DNA from: Streptomyces sp.
GTDB lineage: Bacteria; Actinomycetota; Actinomycetes; Streptomycetales; Streptomycetaceae
Direction: 5' to 3'
Assembly: GCF_019510245.1 (NCBI RefSeq)
Contig: NZ_JAEKKT010000193.1
Location: forward strand, 31,276 to 86,876
DNA: 55,601 bases
Shown here: piece after piece, positions 26,664 to 35,520 of the stretch
How positions within the stretch are numbered: position 1 is the first letter of the stretch
How the letters are laid out: each line of letters begins with the position of its first letter
Position numbers and translations under genes: made by a program
Notes under the pieces: model-generated
What the model was told of the DNA's origin: nothing
What the model saw: the letters and a program-made list of their open reading frames with translations, nothing else
Database searches by the model: none

Positions 26664-27632
26664 TCAGCGGGCCCTCCTGAGGGCCGCGCGGGCGTCCGCC
26701 GCCGCACCGGCCGCCACCGCCAGCCAGGCCGCCACCGTGACCCACACGAGCATCCGGCCGGGCCACTTCAGCCACGCGCCGCCGACGGCGGCCGCGACCG
26801 ACAGGGTCGCCGTCGCCGTCATCCCCATCGGGAACACCGTCGCCCAGCGGCGCACGTCGTAACGCGGCCGGGGCCACGCCACCTCCGCGGCCAGCAGCAC
26901 GACGTACCAGGCCAGGCCCAGGACCAGCAGCGCCACCGTCACCGCGGTGAGGACGCCGCGGTCGTCGTCGTTCCACAGGTACAGCCGCGCACTGTCGGCG
27001 GCCAGCAGCCGCGCCCCGGCCAGCGCCGAGATCGCGAGGGCACCGCCCGCCACCCACTGGTCGCCGGGCCCCTGGGCGATCTGCCGCCACTCGAACCGGG
27101 GCACGGCGAGCCCGTACATCGCCAGCCCCAGCCAGAAGAGGACCAGCGAGAGGTGCGCGAGCCACGCCGTGGTCACCGCCGCCGCCAGCGTCGCACCCAG
27201 CAGGGCCGGCCCCTGCGTGGCCACACAGGCCAGGAACACCGTGCCGGGCATCCGCGGCTTCCAGTGCCGCACGACGAGGATCAGCAACGGCAGCCACAGC
27301 ACCACCGACAGCGCCAGCAGGGCCTCGGCCAGCGTCTGCCACCCGAGCGCCGAGAACCGCGTCCCCAGCACCGTCGTCGCCGCCACGGCGGTGAGCGCGC
27401 CCGGTGTCCGCGCCTCCTGCGCCCACCGCCGGCGATCGCGCGCCAGCCGTACGACGAAGTCCGCGGCCAGCGCCACCCACATGACGCAGGTCAGCACCAG
27501 CGCCGCCCGGGACAGGGTCTCCGCGGCCGCCAGGTGCAGCCCCACCGACACGATGCCGGTGGCCATCACGGCGGCCCCGGCCGCCGGCGGACGCTGCGCC
27601 CACCAGGCGCTGAGGGGGGATCGACCGGACAT
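26664..27632 (-). CDS. TehA/SLAC1-type (TDT family) transporter
   Basis: The 322-residue protein has about ten predicted membrane helices and the family opening GAAVMATGIVSVGLHLAAAE. This resembles tellurite-resistance/dicarboxylate (TDT) transporters and SLAC1-like anion channels. The substrate cannot be told from sequence. I chose ATG 27632 (MSGRSPLSAWW); a GTG 15 codons upstream is possible, and neither has an ideal ribosome-binding site. The gene stands alone between a small membrane protein and an NlpC/P60 gene. Confidence 0.75.
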   Translation of the reverse strand: MSGRSPLSAWWAQRPPAAGAAVMATGIVSVGLHLAAAETLSRAALVLTCVMWVALAADFVVRLARDRRRWAQEARTPGALTAVAATTVLGTRFSALGWQTLAEALLALSVVLWLPLLILVVRHWKPRMPGTVFLACVATQGPALLGATLAAAVTTAWLAHLSLVLFWLGLAMYGLAVPRFEWRQIAQGPGDQWVAGGALAISALAGARLLAADSARLYLWNDDDRGVLTAVTVALLVLGLAWYVVLLAAEVAWPRPRYDVRRWATVFPMGMTATATLSVAAAVGGAWLKWPGRMLVWVTVAAWLAVAAGAAADARAALRRAR

Positions 27633-27860
27633 GCCCCCTGATGCTAGGGAGAGCCGGCCGCCGTAGGGGCGGGGCACGCGCGCGTACGGCCCGAAAACCG
27701 CGCCGACCGCGCGAACCGTACGGTCGCGGCGGACAGGAGTGCGGGCGGCTGCGGGGGAGCGGCTGCGGGTACGTGGCGGGAGGCGGGCGCCGCGGTGCGT
27801 GCGGGCCGGCGGAGAGCAGCGGGCGGGGGCGCCCCTGGCGTGCCGAGCGCCCCCGTCGGG

Positions 27861-29009
27861 TCAGGCCGGGCGCACCACGCTGTGGATGATCGACTCGCCG
27901 CCGTAGTAGATCGACTCCTCGCGGACGTAGGCGCCGGGCTTCGGGGCGTGGATCATCATGCCGTCGCCGATGTAGATGCCGACGTGGCTGACGTCGTCGT
28001 AGAAGAAGACCAGGTCGCCCGGCCGGGCGTCGGCGAGGGAGACGGTGGTGCCGGCGTTCACCTGGTCGTAGGTGGTGCGCGGCAGGGAGACGCCCGCGGC
28101 CTTCCAGGCGGCCTGGGAGAGCCCGGAGCAGTCGTAGGAGCCGGGGCCGGTGGCGCCCCAGACGTACGGTTTGCCGATCTGCGCCCGGGCGAAGGCGATC
28201 GCCTTGTCGGCCTTCGTGGCGTAGGCGGAGGAGGAGCCGCTCGACGTGCCGGAAGCGGGGCTGCCCGACGCGGCGGACGACGACGTCCCCTGGTCGGCCG
28301 CCGCGGCCTGCTGTTTCGCCAGTTCCGCCGCCTTGCGGTCCGCCGCTTCCTGCCGCTGCTTCTCGAGCGCCGCCAGCCGGGCCTTCTCCGCGGCGGTCAG
28401 CTGCGACAGCAGCTCCCGCGCGGAGGCCAGCTTCGCCCGCACCGTGGTCTTGGCGGTCTTGAGGTCGTCCTGCGTCTCGGTGAACGTCTCGAGGCTCTGG
28501 GTGGCCTCCTGCCGCTTCCTCATGGTCGCGGACTGCTGGGTGACGTAGTCGTCGACCGCGCCCTTCTGGCGCGCGGTCAGGCGGCTCATCAGCTGGTCCT
28601 GGTCGAAGTAGCCCTGGGGGGTGTCCGCGAGCAGGAAGGTCGCCGTGTCGGGAACGCTCGCCCCGGTCCGGTACTGGGCCGCGGCGAACGAACCCAGTGC
28701 CTCGCGCGCCTTGTTGAGCCGGTCGGTGCGTCTGGCGACGTCGTCGAGCAGGGTGTCGACCTGCTTGCGCTGCCTGCCGGTCCGCTCCTTGGCGGCGTTG
28801 TACTTCTCGGTCGCCGACTCCGCCTGCCGGTACAGGGCGTCGACCTTCTTCTCGACCTCCTCCAGGCTCGGCTTGCCGTCCTCGGAGGGTGCGGCCTCGG
28901 CCGTCTGGGAGAACAGGGCCATGGAGGTGAGGGCGGCGGTGGCCAGGGCGGGGGTGCGTATGCCTGCCGCGCGCGTTCCTGACGGCCGGGACTTGCGATG
29001 CGACGCCAA
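27861..29009 (-). CDS. Secreted NlpC/P60 cell-wall hydrolase under c-di-AMP control
   Basis: The 382-residue protein has a signal peptide (LATAALTSMALFSQTAEAA), a coiled-coil region (about residues 45-225), a Ser/Ala/Gly-rich linker and a C-terminal NlpC/P60 domain. The domain has Cys in GSYDCSGLSQAAW, His in SHVGIYIG and MIHAPKPG. The start is TTG 29009, supported by GGAAGGAG 9 bases upstream and by the lack of another start before the signal peptide. The leader contains a ydaO-type c-di-AMP riboswitch, so expression should depend on this second messenger. Its role is peptidoglycan remodelling in growth or spore germination. Confidence 0.93.
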   Translation of the reverse strand: MASHRKSRPSGTRAAGIRTPALATAALTSMALFSQTAEAAPSEDGKPSLEEVEKKVDALYRQAESATEKYNAAKERTGRQRKQVDTLLDDVARRTDRLNKAREALGSFAAAQYRTGASVPDTATFLLADTPQGYFDQDQLMSRLTARQKGAVDDYVTQQSATMRKRQEATQSLETFTETQDDLKTAKTTVRAKLASARELLSQLTAAEKARLAALEKQRQEAADRKAAELAKQQAAAADQGTSSSAASGSPASGTSSGSSSAYATKADKAIAFARAQIGKPYVWGATGPGSYDCSGLSQAAWKAAGVSLPRTTYDQVNAGTTVSLADARPGDLVFFYDDVSHVGIYIGDGMMIHAPKPGAYVREESIYYGGESIIHSVVRPA

Positions 29010-29032
29010 CGGGGGCGACTCCTTCCAGCGGT

Positions 29033-29182
29033 CCGCCTACCGAGTTAGCTGTCGGGTTCGGGCGGGTGGTTCGGAAGGGTTGCCCTACGGTCCGTTCCCC
29101 GGAGGGGAGTCGGGACCGATTCACCCCGGGATCGGTGTGGGTCCCCGGCTCCGGATGCGCGGTGGCGCCCCGGACTCGGCGG
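29033..29182 (-). promoter_or_regulatory. ydaO-yuaA class c-di-AMP riboswitch
   Basis: Reading the minus strand, the family landmarks appear in order: GAGCCGGGGACCCA, GGGGTGAATCGG, TAGGGCAACCCTTCCGAAC, CCCGAACCCGACAGCTAAC and TCGGTAGGCGG. The closing helix pairs CCGCC (near 29182) with GGCGG (near 29033). In Streptomyces such switches sit before cell-wall hydrolase genes such as rpfA and NlpC/P60 genes; binding c-di-AMP lowers expression. It ends 23 bases before the TTG start, so the ribosome-binding site lies directly behind it. Confidence 0.92.
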
Positions 29183-29235
29183 AGGCCGTGCGGCCCGGCG
29201 ACGTTCGCCGGTGGGGGTCGTACGGCCTGCCCGGC

Positions 29236-29265
29236 ACGCTAGCCAACTCGTGTGGGCCCTGTGAA
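29236..29265 (-). promoter_or_regulatory. Promoter of the riboswitch-controlled NlpC/P60 gene
   Basis: Read leftward, TTCACA (29260-29265) and TAGCGT (29236-29241) are separated by 18 bases. The transcript would start at about 29229, directly before the riboswitch. The same -10 and spacing occur at the other NlpC/P60 gene. Confidence 0.6.
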
Positions 29266-29469
29266 GTTTGATGTGCGATATGCCCGATACATTTTCGTGA
29301 CCTCGGTGTGGGGACTTGTTCAGACAGGGTGATCTGCGACTTATGGGTGACCTGCCCGGAAGGATCAAGGGGTTCGGGGTGGCGTTCACGGCTGTGTGGC
29401 GTGCGTCGACCGGCCGTCACCGAGGGGATCTGTTCGGTTACGGGGGTGAGTTTTCGGGGCGGGGGCCGG

Positions 29470-29492
29470 TTGTCGGTGGGGCGCCCTAGACT
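29470..29492 (+). promoter_or_regulatory. RecA-NDp (PafBC-type) DNA-damage promoter of pcrA
   Basis: TTGTCG (29470-29475), GTG, eight bases, then TAGACT (29487-29492) matches the consensus TTGTCR-GTG-N8-TAnnnT exactly. This consensus marks LexA-independent damage-induced promoters controlled by PafBC in actinobacteria. The -10 ends 9 bases before the pcrA ATG, so the leader is very short. Confidence 0.75.
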
Positions 29493-29501
29493 CGGAGAGC
29501 G

Positions 29502-31988
29502 ATGAGCAGCCTCTTTGACGACAGCTTCCTGGCGAGCCTCCAGGCCCCCCGCGGCCATGACGAGGAACCTCCGCCGCCGCCCGAGGACGAGCACGCTCCG
29601 GAGTCGGTTCCGGACGACCTGTTCGACGGGAAGTTCGACGTGCCCCCGGACCGGGACGCCTACTACCGCGACGGCGCCCCCCGCCCGGCCCTGGACCCGG
29701 CAGCACTCCTGGAGGGGCTCAACGACAACCAGCGGGCGGCCGTGGTGCACGCGGGCTCCCCGCTGCTCATCGTGGCCGGCGCCGGTTCCGGCAAGACGCG
29801 CGTGCTCACTCACCGCATCGCCCACCTGCTCGGCGCGCGTCAGGTGCACCCGGGCCAGATCCTCGCGATCACCTTCACCAACAAGGCCGCGGGCGAGATG
29901 AAGGAGCGGGTCGAGCACCTCGTCGGCCCGCGCGCGAACGCGATGTGGGTGATGACCTTCCACAGCGCCTGCGTGCGGATCCTGCGCAGGGAGAGCAAGA
30001 AGCTCGGCTTCACCTCCTCCTTCTCGATCTACGACGCGGCCGACTCCAAGCGCCTGATGGCCCTCGTCTGCCGCGACCTGGACCTCGACCCCAAGCGCTT
30101 CCCGCCGAAGTCGTTCAGCGCCCAGGTCAGCAACCTCAAGAACGAGCTGGTCGACGAGGAGGACTTCGCCGCCCGGGCGAGCGACGGCTTCGAGAAGACC
30201 CTCGCCCAGGCCTACGCCCTCTACCAGTCGCGGCTGCGCGAGGCGAACGCCCTCGACTTCGACGACCTGATCATGACGACGGTCAACCTGCTGCGCGCCT
30301 TCCCGGACGTCGCCGAGCACTACCGCCGCCGCTTCCGGCACGTCCTGGTCGACGAGTACCAGGACACCAACCACGCCCAGTACGCGCTCGTGCGCGAGCT
30401 GGTCGGCACCGGCGCACCCCAGGCGGACACCCCGCCCGGCGAGCACGACCTGCCCCCCGCCGAGCTCTGCGTCGTCGGCGACGCCGTCCAGTCGATCTAC
30501 GCCTTCCGGGGCGCCACGATCCGCAACATCCTCCAGTTCGAGGAGGACTACCCGAACGCGACGACGATCCTCCTGGAGCAGAACTACCGCTCCACCCAGA
30601 CGATCCTCTCCGCCGCCAACGCGGTCATCGAGCGCAACGAGTCCCGCCGCCCGAAGAACCTGTGGACCAATGCGGGCGCAGGCGCGCAGATCACCGGCTA
30701 CGTCGCCGACACCGAGCACGACGAGGCGCAGTTCGTCGCCGAGGAGATAGACCGTCTGACGGACGCGGGCGAGGCGAAGGCGGGCGATGTCGCCGTCTTC
30801 TACCGCACCAACGCGCAGTCCCGCGTCTTCGAGGAGATCTTCATCCGGGTCGGCCTGCCCTACAAGGTGGTCGGCGGCGTCCGCTTCTACGAGCGCAAGG
30901 AGGTCCGGGACGTCCTGGCCTACCTGCGGGTGCTGGCCAACCCGGAGGACTCGGTCCCGCTCCGGCGCATCCTCAACGTCCCCAAGCGCGGTATCGGCGA
31001 CCGCGCGGAGGCGATGATCGACGCCCTCGCCCAGCGGGAGAAGATCAGCTTCCCGCAGGCGCTCAAGCGGGTCGACGAGGCGTACGGCATGGCCGCGCGG
31101 TCGACGAACGCGGTCAAGCGGTTCAACACGCTGATGGAGGACCTCCGCACGGTCGTGGAGTCCGGCGCCGGACCCGCCACGGTCCTGGAGGCGATCTACG
31201 AACGCACGGGCTACCTGGCCGAGTTGCAGAGCTCGACGGACCCGCAGGACGAGACCCGCATCGAGAACCTCCAGGAACTCGCCTCCGTGGCACTGGAGTT
31301 CGAGCAGGAGTCCGGCGAGGGCGAGCAGCCGGGCGGGCTCGCCGACTTCCTGGAGCGGGTGGCCCTGGTCGCCGACTCCGACCAGATCCCCGACGAGGAC
31401 GAGAACGGCGACGGCGTCATCACCCTGATGACCCTGCACACCGCCAAGGGCCTTGAGTTCCCGGTGGTGTTCCTGACCGGTATGGAGGACGGCGTCTTCC
31501 CGCACATGCGCGCCCTCGGCCAGACCAAGGAGCTGGAGGAGGAACGGCGCCTCGCCTACGTCGGCATCACGCGCGCGCGGGAGCGGCTGTACCTCACGCG
31601 GTCGGCGATGCGCAGTGCCTGGGGCCAGCCGTCGTACAACCCGCCCTCGCGCTTTTTGGAGGAGATCCCGGGCGCCTATCTGGAGTGGAAGCGGACCGGG
31701 GCGATGGCGCCGGTCTCCTCCGGGCCCGCCGCGGGCGTGGCGGCCTCGCTCTCCTCGACCCGCTCGCGCTCCTCGGCGTCGGGTGCGTCCGGCTTCGCCA
31801 CCCGGCGGACCTCGGAGAAGCCGGTGGTCTCGCTGGCGGTCGGCGACCGGGTCACCCACGACCAGTTCGGCCTCGGCACGGTCGTCGGAGTGAAGGGCAC
31901 GGGCGGCAACGCGGAGGCGACGATCGACTTCGGCGACGCCAAGCCGAAGCGGCTGCTCCTTCGGTACGCGCCGGTGGAGAAGCTCTAG
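29502..31988 (+). CDS. pcrA: ATP-dependent DNA helicase UvrD/PcrA
   Basis: The 828-residue SF1A helicase unwinds DNA 3' to 5' and removes RecA or stalled polymerase in repair and replication. Motif I is VAGAGSGKTR near residue 94, Ia ITFTNKAAGEMKERV, II VLVDEYQDTNHAQY near residue 283, IV LEQNYRSTQTI, V TLHTAKGLEFPVVF and VI EERRLAYVGITRARERLYL. A C-terminal linker and a Tudor-like RNA-polymerase-binding domain follow (GDRVTHDQFGLGTVVGV). Motif III reads VVGDAVQSIYAFRGA with Val329, where the family has Asp (GDADQSIY). That is a single A-to-T change. ATG 29502 follows a damage-type promoter. Confidence 0.95.
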   Translation: MSSLFDDSFLASLQAPRGHDEEPPPPPEDEHAPESVPDDLFDGKFDVPPDRDAYYRDGAPRPALDPAALLEGLNDNQRAAVVHAGSPLLIVAGAGSGKTRVLTHRIAHLLGARQVHPGQILAITFTNKAAGEMKERVEHLVGPRANAMWVMTFHSACVRILRRESKKLGFTSSFSIYDAADSKRLMALVCRDLDLDPKRFPPKSFSAQVSNLKNELVDEEDFAARASDGFEKTLAQAYALYQSRLREANALDFDDLIMTTVNLLRAFPDVAEHYRRRFRHVLVDEYQDTNHAQYALVRELVGTGAPQADTPPGEHDLPPAELCVVGDAVQSIYAFRGATIRNILQFEEDYPNATTILLEQNYRSTQTILSAANAVIERNESRRPKNLWTNAGAGAQITGYVADTEHDEAQFVAEEIDRLTDAGEAKAGDVAVFYRTNAQSRVFEEIFIRVGLPYKVVGGVRFYERKEVRDVLAYLRVLANPEDSVPLRRILNVPKRGIGDRAEAMIDALAQREKISFPQALKRVDEAYGMAARSTNAVKRFNTLMEDLRTVVESGAGPATVLEAIYERTGYLAELQSSTDPQDETRIENLQELASVALEFEQESGEGEQPGGLADFLERVALVADSDQIPDEDENGDGVITLMTLHTAKGLEFPVVFLTGMEDGVFPHMRALGQTKELEEERRLAYVGITRARERLYLTRSAMRSAWGQPSYNPPSRFLEEIPGAYLEWKRTGAMAPVSSGPAAGVAASLSSTRSRSSASGASGFATRRTSEKPVVSLAVGDRVTHDQFGLGTVVGVKGTGGNAEATIDFGDAKPKRLLLRYAPVEKL

Positions 31989-32036
31989 GCGACAGGGCGC
32001 AGGGGGAGAAGGCGCAGGGGAGAAGGCCCCGTACCG

Positions 32037-32056
32037 GGCCCCGCCGCGGCGGGGCC
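32037..32056. terminator. Terminator between pcrA and the M23 peptidase gene
   Basis: A 9-bp GC stem (GGCCCCGCC with GGCGGGGCC) lies between the convergent stops of pcrA and the M23 peptidase gene and can work on both strands. Confidence 0.5.
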
Positions 32057-32072
32057 GCCGGAACCGGCCGGG

Positions 32073-33605
32073 TCAGGTCGGGTCGAGTCCGTGGCTGCGC
32101 AGCCACGGCAGCGGGTCTATGGCGGCGCCGCCGGCCGGCCTGACCTCGAAGTGCAGGTGCGGACCGGTCGAGTTGCCGGAGTTCCCGCTGTACGCGATCG
32201 GGTCGCCGGCCTTCACCGTCGTACCGGCGGCGACGCGGTACGACGAGAGGTGGCAGTACCACGTCTCCGTGCCGTCCTTCGCCGTCACGATCATCATGTT
32301 GCCGTAGGCGCTGTTCCACTTGGTGGAGACGACGCCGTCGGTCGCGGCCATCACCGTCGTGCCGTAGGAGACGGGGAAGTCGATGCCCGTGTGGACGGAC
32401 ATCCAGTTGACGCCGGCCTGGCCGAAATAGGCGCTGAGGCCCTTCTGCGTGACCGGCAGCACGTACTTCGGGCGCAGCCGCTCCTTGCGGGCCGCCTCCG
32501 CCGCCGCCTTCTTCTTCTCGGTCTCCTGCTGGGCCTTGAGGTCGATGCGCTCCTGCGTCCGGCTGGCCCGGTCGGCGAAGTCGTCGGCGCCCGCCGAGAG
32601 CGTCCTCAGCTGGGCGTCCAGCTTGCTGTTGGCGGCGGACGGCTTCACCGACTGCACGTCGGAGGCGGAGGCGGAGGCGGTGGTGTCCTTGCCGTCGTCG
32701 GTCAGGCTGCCGACCGAGGCGGCCGCGATCCCGGCGACCCCCATCACGCACACCGAGGGCACGGCGACGGTCAGCAGCGCGGACCGCTTGGGGGGCGTAC
32801 GGCGGCGGGAACGCGCCCCCGCGCGGGTGCCGGCGCGAGTCGCCGCGGGCGGGGCCGGGGTGACCTCTTCCTGGTCCTCCAGCAGTGGCGTTCCTGCAGG
32901 CAGTTCCCCGGTCGCGGCGACCTCCGTGCCGTCCTGGGCGTCCGCGGAGGACTCCCCGAACCCGTCGTGCGCGCCGTACTCCCCGTACTCCGCCTGTTCT
33001 CCGTACTCCGCCTGCTCCCCGTACTGCCCGTGCTCCGCCTGCTCCCCGTGCTCGTCGAAGTCCGCGTACGGCTCGTGCTGTTGCCCGTGCCCGTGCTCGG
33101 GGGCCTGCGCCGGGGTGCCGTCGGAGTTCCACTGGGTGGCGTCGTACGCGCCGGTGTCGAAGGCCTGGGTGCCCCACTCCCACTGCTGGGTCGCACCGGC
33201 CATGCCCGGCTGGTCGGGCTGGAGCCAGGCGTTCGCGTCCCAGTGGCCGCTGGTGTCGGCGGCCGTGCCCTGCGCCGGGACGGTCCACGCGGTGCTGTCG
33301 TAGGCGCCGGAGTCGTAGGCGGCGTGGTGCTGGGCCGCGTACGGGTCGTAGTTCAGCGTGTGGCCGCCGGAAGTCTGCCACTGCGTGGTGTCGTACGCCC
33401 CGGTGGCCTGGCCCTCGCCGGGAAGGCTGCCGAAGAGCGGGTCGCTGTGGAAAGCGGTGCCGGTTCCGGTGGCGGTGTGGTCGCCGTACGTGGTGAAGTC
33501 GCCGTACTGGGCTTCCTGGGTGCCGTACGACGCGTAGTGCGCCTGGTCGGCGTCGGAAGCCGGGGCCGGGGTGGTCATGGTCCCCGACGGGTGACGGTCG
33601 TTCAC
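32073..33605 (-). CDS. Membrane-anchored M23 (LytM-type) peptidase
   Basis: The 510-residue protein has a long low-complexity N-terminal region rich in Tyr, Gln, Gly and Ala, including a short EYGEQA-type repeat near residue 195. One membrane span follows (SALLTVAVPSVCVMGVAG, about residue 275). An extracellular coiled-coil linker (about 340-385) precedes a C-terminal LytM domain with zinc ligands in SVHTGIDFP and GPHLHFEV. It probably cuts peptidoglycan cross-links or activates amidases. I chose GTG 33605, which has AAAGAGAAG upstream; ATG 33578 is an alternative. Without an N-terminal signal peptide the topology is type II membrane. Confidence 0.87.
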   Translation of the reverse strand: MNDRHPSGTMTTPAPASDADQAHYASYGTQEAQYGDFTTYGDHTATGTGTAFHSDPLFGSLPGEGQATGAYDTTQWQTSGGHTLNYDPYAAQHHAAYDSGAYDSTAWTVPAQGTAADTSGHWDANAWLQPDQPGMAGATQQWEWGTQAFDTGAYDATQWNSDGTPAQAPEHGHGQQHEPYADFDEHGEQAEHGQYGEQAEYGEQAEYGEYGAHDGFGESSADAQDGTEVAATGELPAGTPLLEDQEEVTPAPPAATRAGTRAGARSRRRTPPKRSALLTVAVPSVCVMGVAGIAAASVGSLTDDGKDTTASASASDVQSVKPSAANSKLDAQLRTLSAGADDFADRASRTQERIDLKAQQETEKKKAAAEAARKERLRPKYVLPVTQKGLSAYFGQAGVNWMSVHTGIDFPVSYGTTVMAATDGVVSTKWNSAYGNMMIVTAKDGTETWYCHLSSYRVAAGTTVKAGDPIAYSGNSGNSTGPHLHFEVRPAGGAAIDPLPWLRSHGLDPT

Positions 33606-33653
33606 CAACTTCTCTTTCGCCTCGACAACAGGGGCTGCCAGAGCAGTGCGGCG

Positions 33654-33683
33654 ACTGTACCCGGCGGTATGCGGGCGCGACAA
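33654..33683 (-). promoter_or_regulatory. Promoter of the M23 peptidase gene
   Basis: Read leftward, TTGTCG (33678-33683) and TACAGT (33654-33659) are separated by 18 bases. The TTGTCG is not followed by GTG, so this looks like a plain sigma-type promoter and not a damage promoter. Confidence 0.5.
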
Positions 33684-33847
33684 TCTTCAACAGGTTTCGC
33701 TGTTTCGGTAAACGGGCATTCGGTCGTGTTTCGGGGGACGACGGGCGCGGGTTTGGCCTTGTGTTCGAGGAGTGTTCGAGGTGAGGGGTGGTCCTCGGCG
33801 GTCCTCGGAGGCCCCCGGCGGCCCCCGAAGGGCTCTCCAGTACTCCC

Positions 33848-34714
33848 TCAGGCCACCGTCAGTCCGCCCGCGACCCGCTCCTCCGGATGTGTTTCGTCGA
33901 GGGCCTGCCGTATACCGGTCGCGACCGCCGGGTGGACGGGCAGGGCGAGGTGGCCGATCCCGGTCACCCGCACGTTCGTCGCCATCAGGTCCGGGTGGTC
34001 GATGCGAGCCGTCTCCACCGGCTCCATCAGCGAGTCGAGGTCGCTCCAGAAGCTCACGAACCGGGTACGGCAGCCGGGCGCGGGCCGGGTCAGCTCCTCG
34101 ATGACCTCCGAGCCGGGGCGCATCTGCCGCACGATCGGGTGCGCGTCCGCCAGCGGCGCCACCCGGGTGCCGGAGTGCGGGGTGCCGAGCGTCACCAACG
34201 TGCGGACGCGCAGGTCACCGCCGAGGCACTGGACGTAGTAGCGCGCGATCAGCCCGCCGAGGCTGTGCCCGACGACGTCGACCCGGCCGCTGCCGGTGCG
34301 CTCGCAGATCTCCTCGATGTGCCGGCCGAGAAGTTCGGCGGCGGTGCGGATGTCGCAGGTCAGCGGCGAGTAGTTGAGCGACTCGACGCGCTGGCCGCCG
34401 TGCTGGGCGAGGGTGCGGCGCAGCAGGACGAAGACCGAGCGGTTGTCGATGAAGCCGTGCAGCAGGACGACCGGCGGGGCCGCCCGGACCGGCAGCCGGG
34501 CCGTGCCGTCGGGCTCCGCGGACGGTGCGGGCGGTACGGCCGGCCGGCGCTCGGGGGTGAGGCCGGTCGGGTAGAGCAGCAGGTGCCCGGCCAGGATCGC
34601 GGCCTCCAGGGCGGTCGACTTCAGGAGGGCGAGCGAGAGACCGGCGAGTCTGCTCGGCAGGAAGCGGCGGCAGAACGGGAGAAAGGGCTCCAGTAGTACC
34701 TCGGTGACCTTCAT
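33848..34714 (-). CDS. Lipase-like alpha/beta hydrolase
   Basis: The 288-residue protein has the alpha/beta-hydrolase pattern of class II lipases: oxyanion region PPVVLLHGFIDNRSVF near residue 81, nucleophile Ser in DVVGHSLGGLIARYY near residue 151, and a late His in GIGHLALPVHPAV. A hydrophobic N-terminal segment (LLKSTALEAAILAGHLLLYP) suggests membrane association or export. ATG 34714 has AGGAGG 7 bases upstream, which decides the start against a longer frame to 34735. The substrate is unknown. It is divergent from icmB. Confidence 0.85.
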   Translation of the reverse strand: MKVTEVLLEPFLPFCRRFLPSRLAGLSLALLKSTALEAAILAGHLLLYPTGLTPERRPAVPPAPSAEPDGTARLPVRAAPPVVLLHGFIDNRSVFVLLRRTLAQHGGQRVESLNYSPLTCDIRTAAELLGRHIEEICERTGSGRVDVVGHSLGGLIARYYVQCLGGDLRVRTLVTLGTPHSGTRVAPLADAHPIVRQMRPGSEVIEELTRPAPGCRTRFVSFWSDLDSLMEPVETARIDHPDLMATNVRVTGIGHLALPVHPAVATGIRQALDETHPEERVAGGLTVA

Positions 34715-35041
34715 CGGCCGACCTCCTGTCGGCACGCCGAGGACAGCTCCGTCCCCCGTGTGCCCTCATGGGGAGACCGGGCGAAGGCAGCGGGGGCGGC
34801 GGGGGTGCGACGACGTGCCGTGTCGCGTGCCCCGTACCGTCCCCGCGGACCACGCTGCGGCTCCCTGACGTGTCCCGCTGTGTGTGATTTCCCCCTCTGT
34901 AACCTCCCCGAAACTGCCGGGTGCGGGATGCTGGAGATAACGTTCGTTCACTTGAGGTGGGTGGCGGAACGCGCCGAATGTGCGGTACTTCTCGGTACGC
35001 ATGGATGGTGGCGTGTTCGTTTCGTGGGCATGGAGGCAGTG
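34715..35041. other. 327-bp divergent region between the lipase gene and icmB
   Basis: I see no gene. The part from 34890 to 34960 is less GC-rich (TGTGTGATTTCCCCCTCTGT, GGAGATAACGTTCG) and may hold the icmB promoter, but no convincing -35/-10 pair is found. A GGTAC-TTCTC-GGTAC repeat lies near 34984-34998. Confidence 0.35.
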
Positions 35042-35458
35042 ATGGGTGTGGCAGCCGGTCCGATCCGCGTGGTGGTGGCCAAACCGGGGCTCGACGGCCA
35101 CGACCGCGGGGCCAAGGTCATCGCGCGGGCGCTGCGCGACGGAGGCATGGAGGTCATCTACACCGGGCTCCACCAGACGCCGGAGCAGATCGTCGACACG
35201 GCCATCCAGGAGGACGCCGACGCCATCGGCCTCTCCATCCTCTCCGGCGCCCACAACACCCTCTTCGCCGCGGTCATCGACCTCCTCAAGGAGCGTGACG
35301 CCGAGGACATCCTCGTCTTCGGCGGCGGCATCATCCCCGAGGACGACATCGCCCCCCTCAAGGAGAAGGGCGTCGCCGCGATCTTCACGCCGGGGGCGAC
35401 GACGGCGTCGATCGTGGAGTGGGTCCGGGAGAACGTACGGCAGCCGACCCAGGCGTAG
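35042..35458 (+). CDS. icmB: Isobutyryl-CoA mutase small (cobalamin-binding) subunit
   Basis: The 138-residue protein is a stand-alone B12-binding domain. It shows the base-off motif GLDGHDRG near residue 17 (DxHxxG), the loop SILSGAHN near residue 68 and GGGIIPEDD near residue 97. It pairs with the large subunit IcmA, encoded elsewhere, to interconvert isobutyryl-CoA and butyryl-CoA, linking valine breakdown to polyketide precursors. ATG 35042 has GGAGG 5 bases upstream. The small subunit of another acyl-CoA mutase is the main alternative. It lies in its own unit and ends at a dispersed repeat. Confidence 0.85.
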   Translation: MGVAAGPIRVVVAKPGLDGHDRGAKVIARALRDGGMEVIYTGLHQTPEQIVDTAIQEDADAIGLSILSGAHNTLFAAVIDLLKERDAEDILVFGGGIIPEDDIAPLKEKGVAAIFTPGATTASIVEWVRENVRQPTQA

Positions 35459-35520
35459 GCCGCGTTCGCGGGGTGCCGACTTCGTGGTCCGGCGTCGTGT
35501 GTGGGGTGCGGGTCGGTGGG

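Noticed and set aside
33654..33683. DNA-damage promoter before the M23 peptidase gene
   Set aside because: TTGTCG is followed by CGC and the -10 lies 18 bases away, so the RecA-NDp spacing does not fit.
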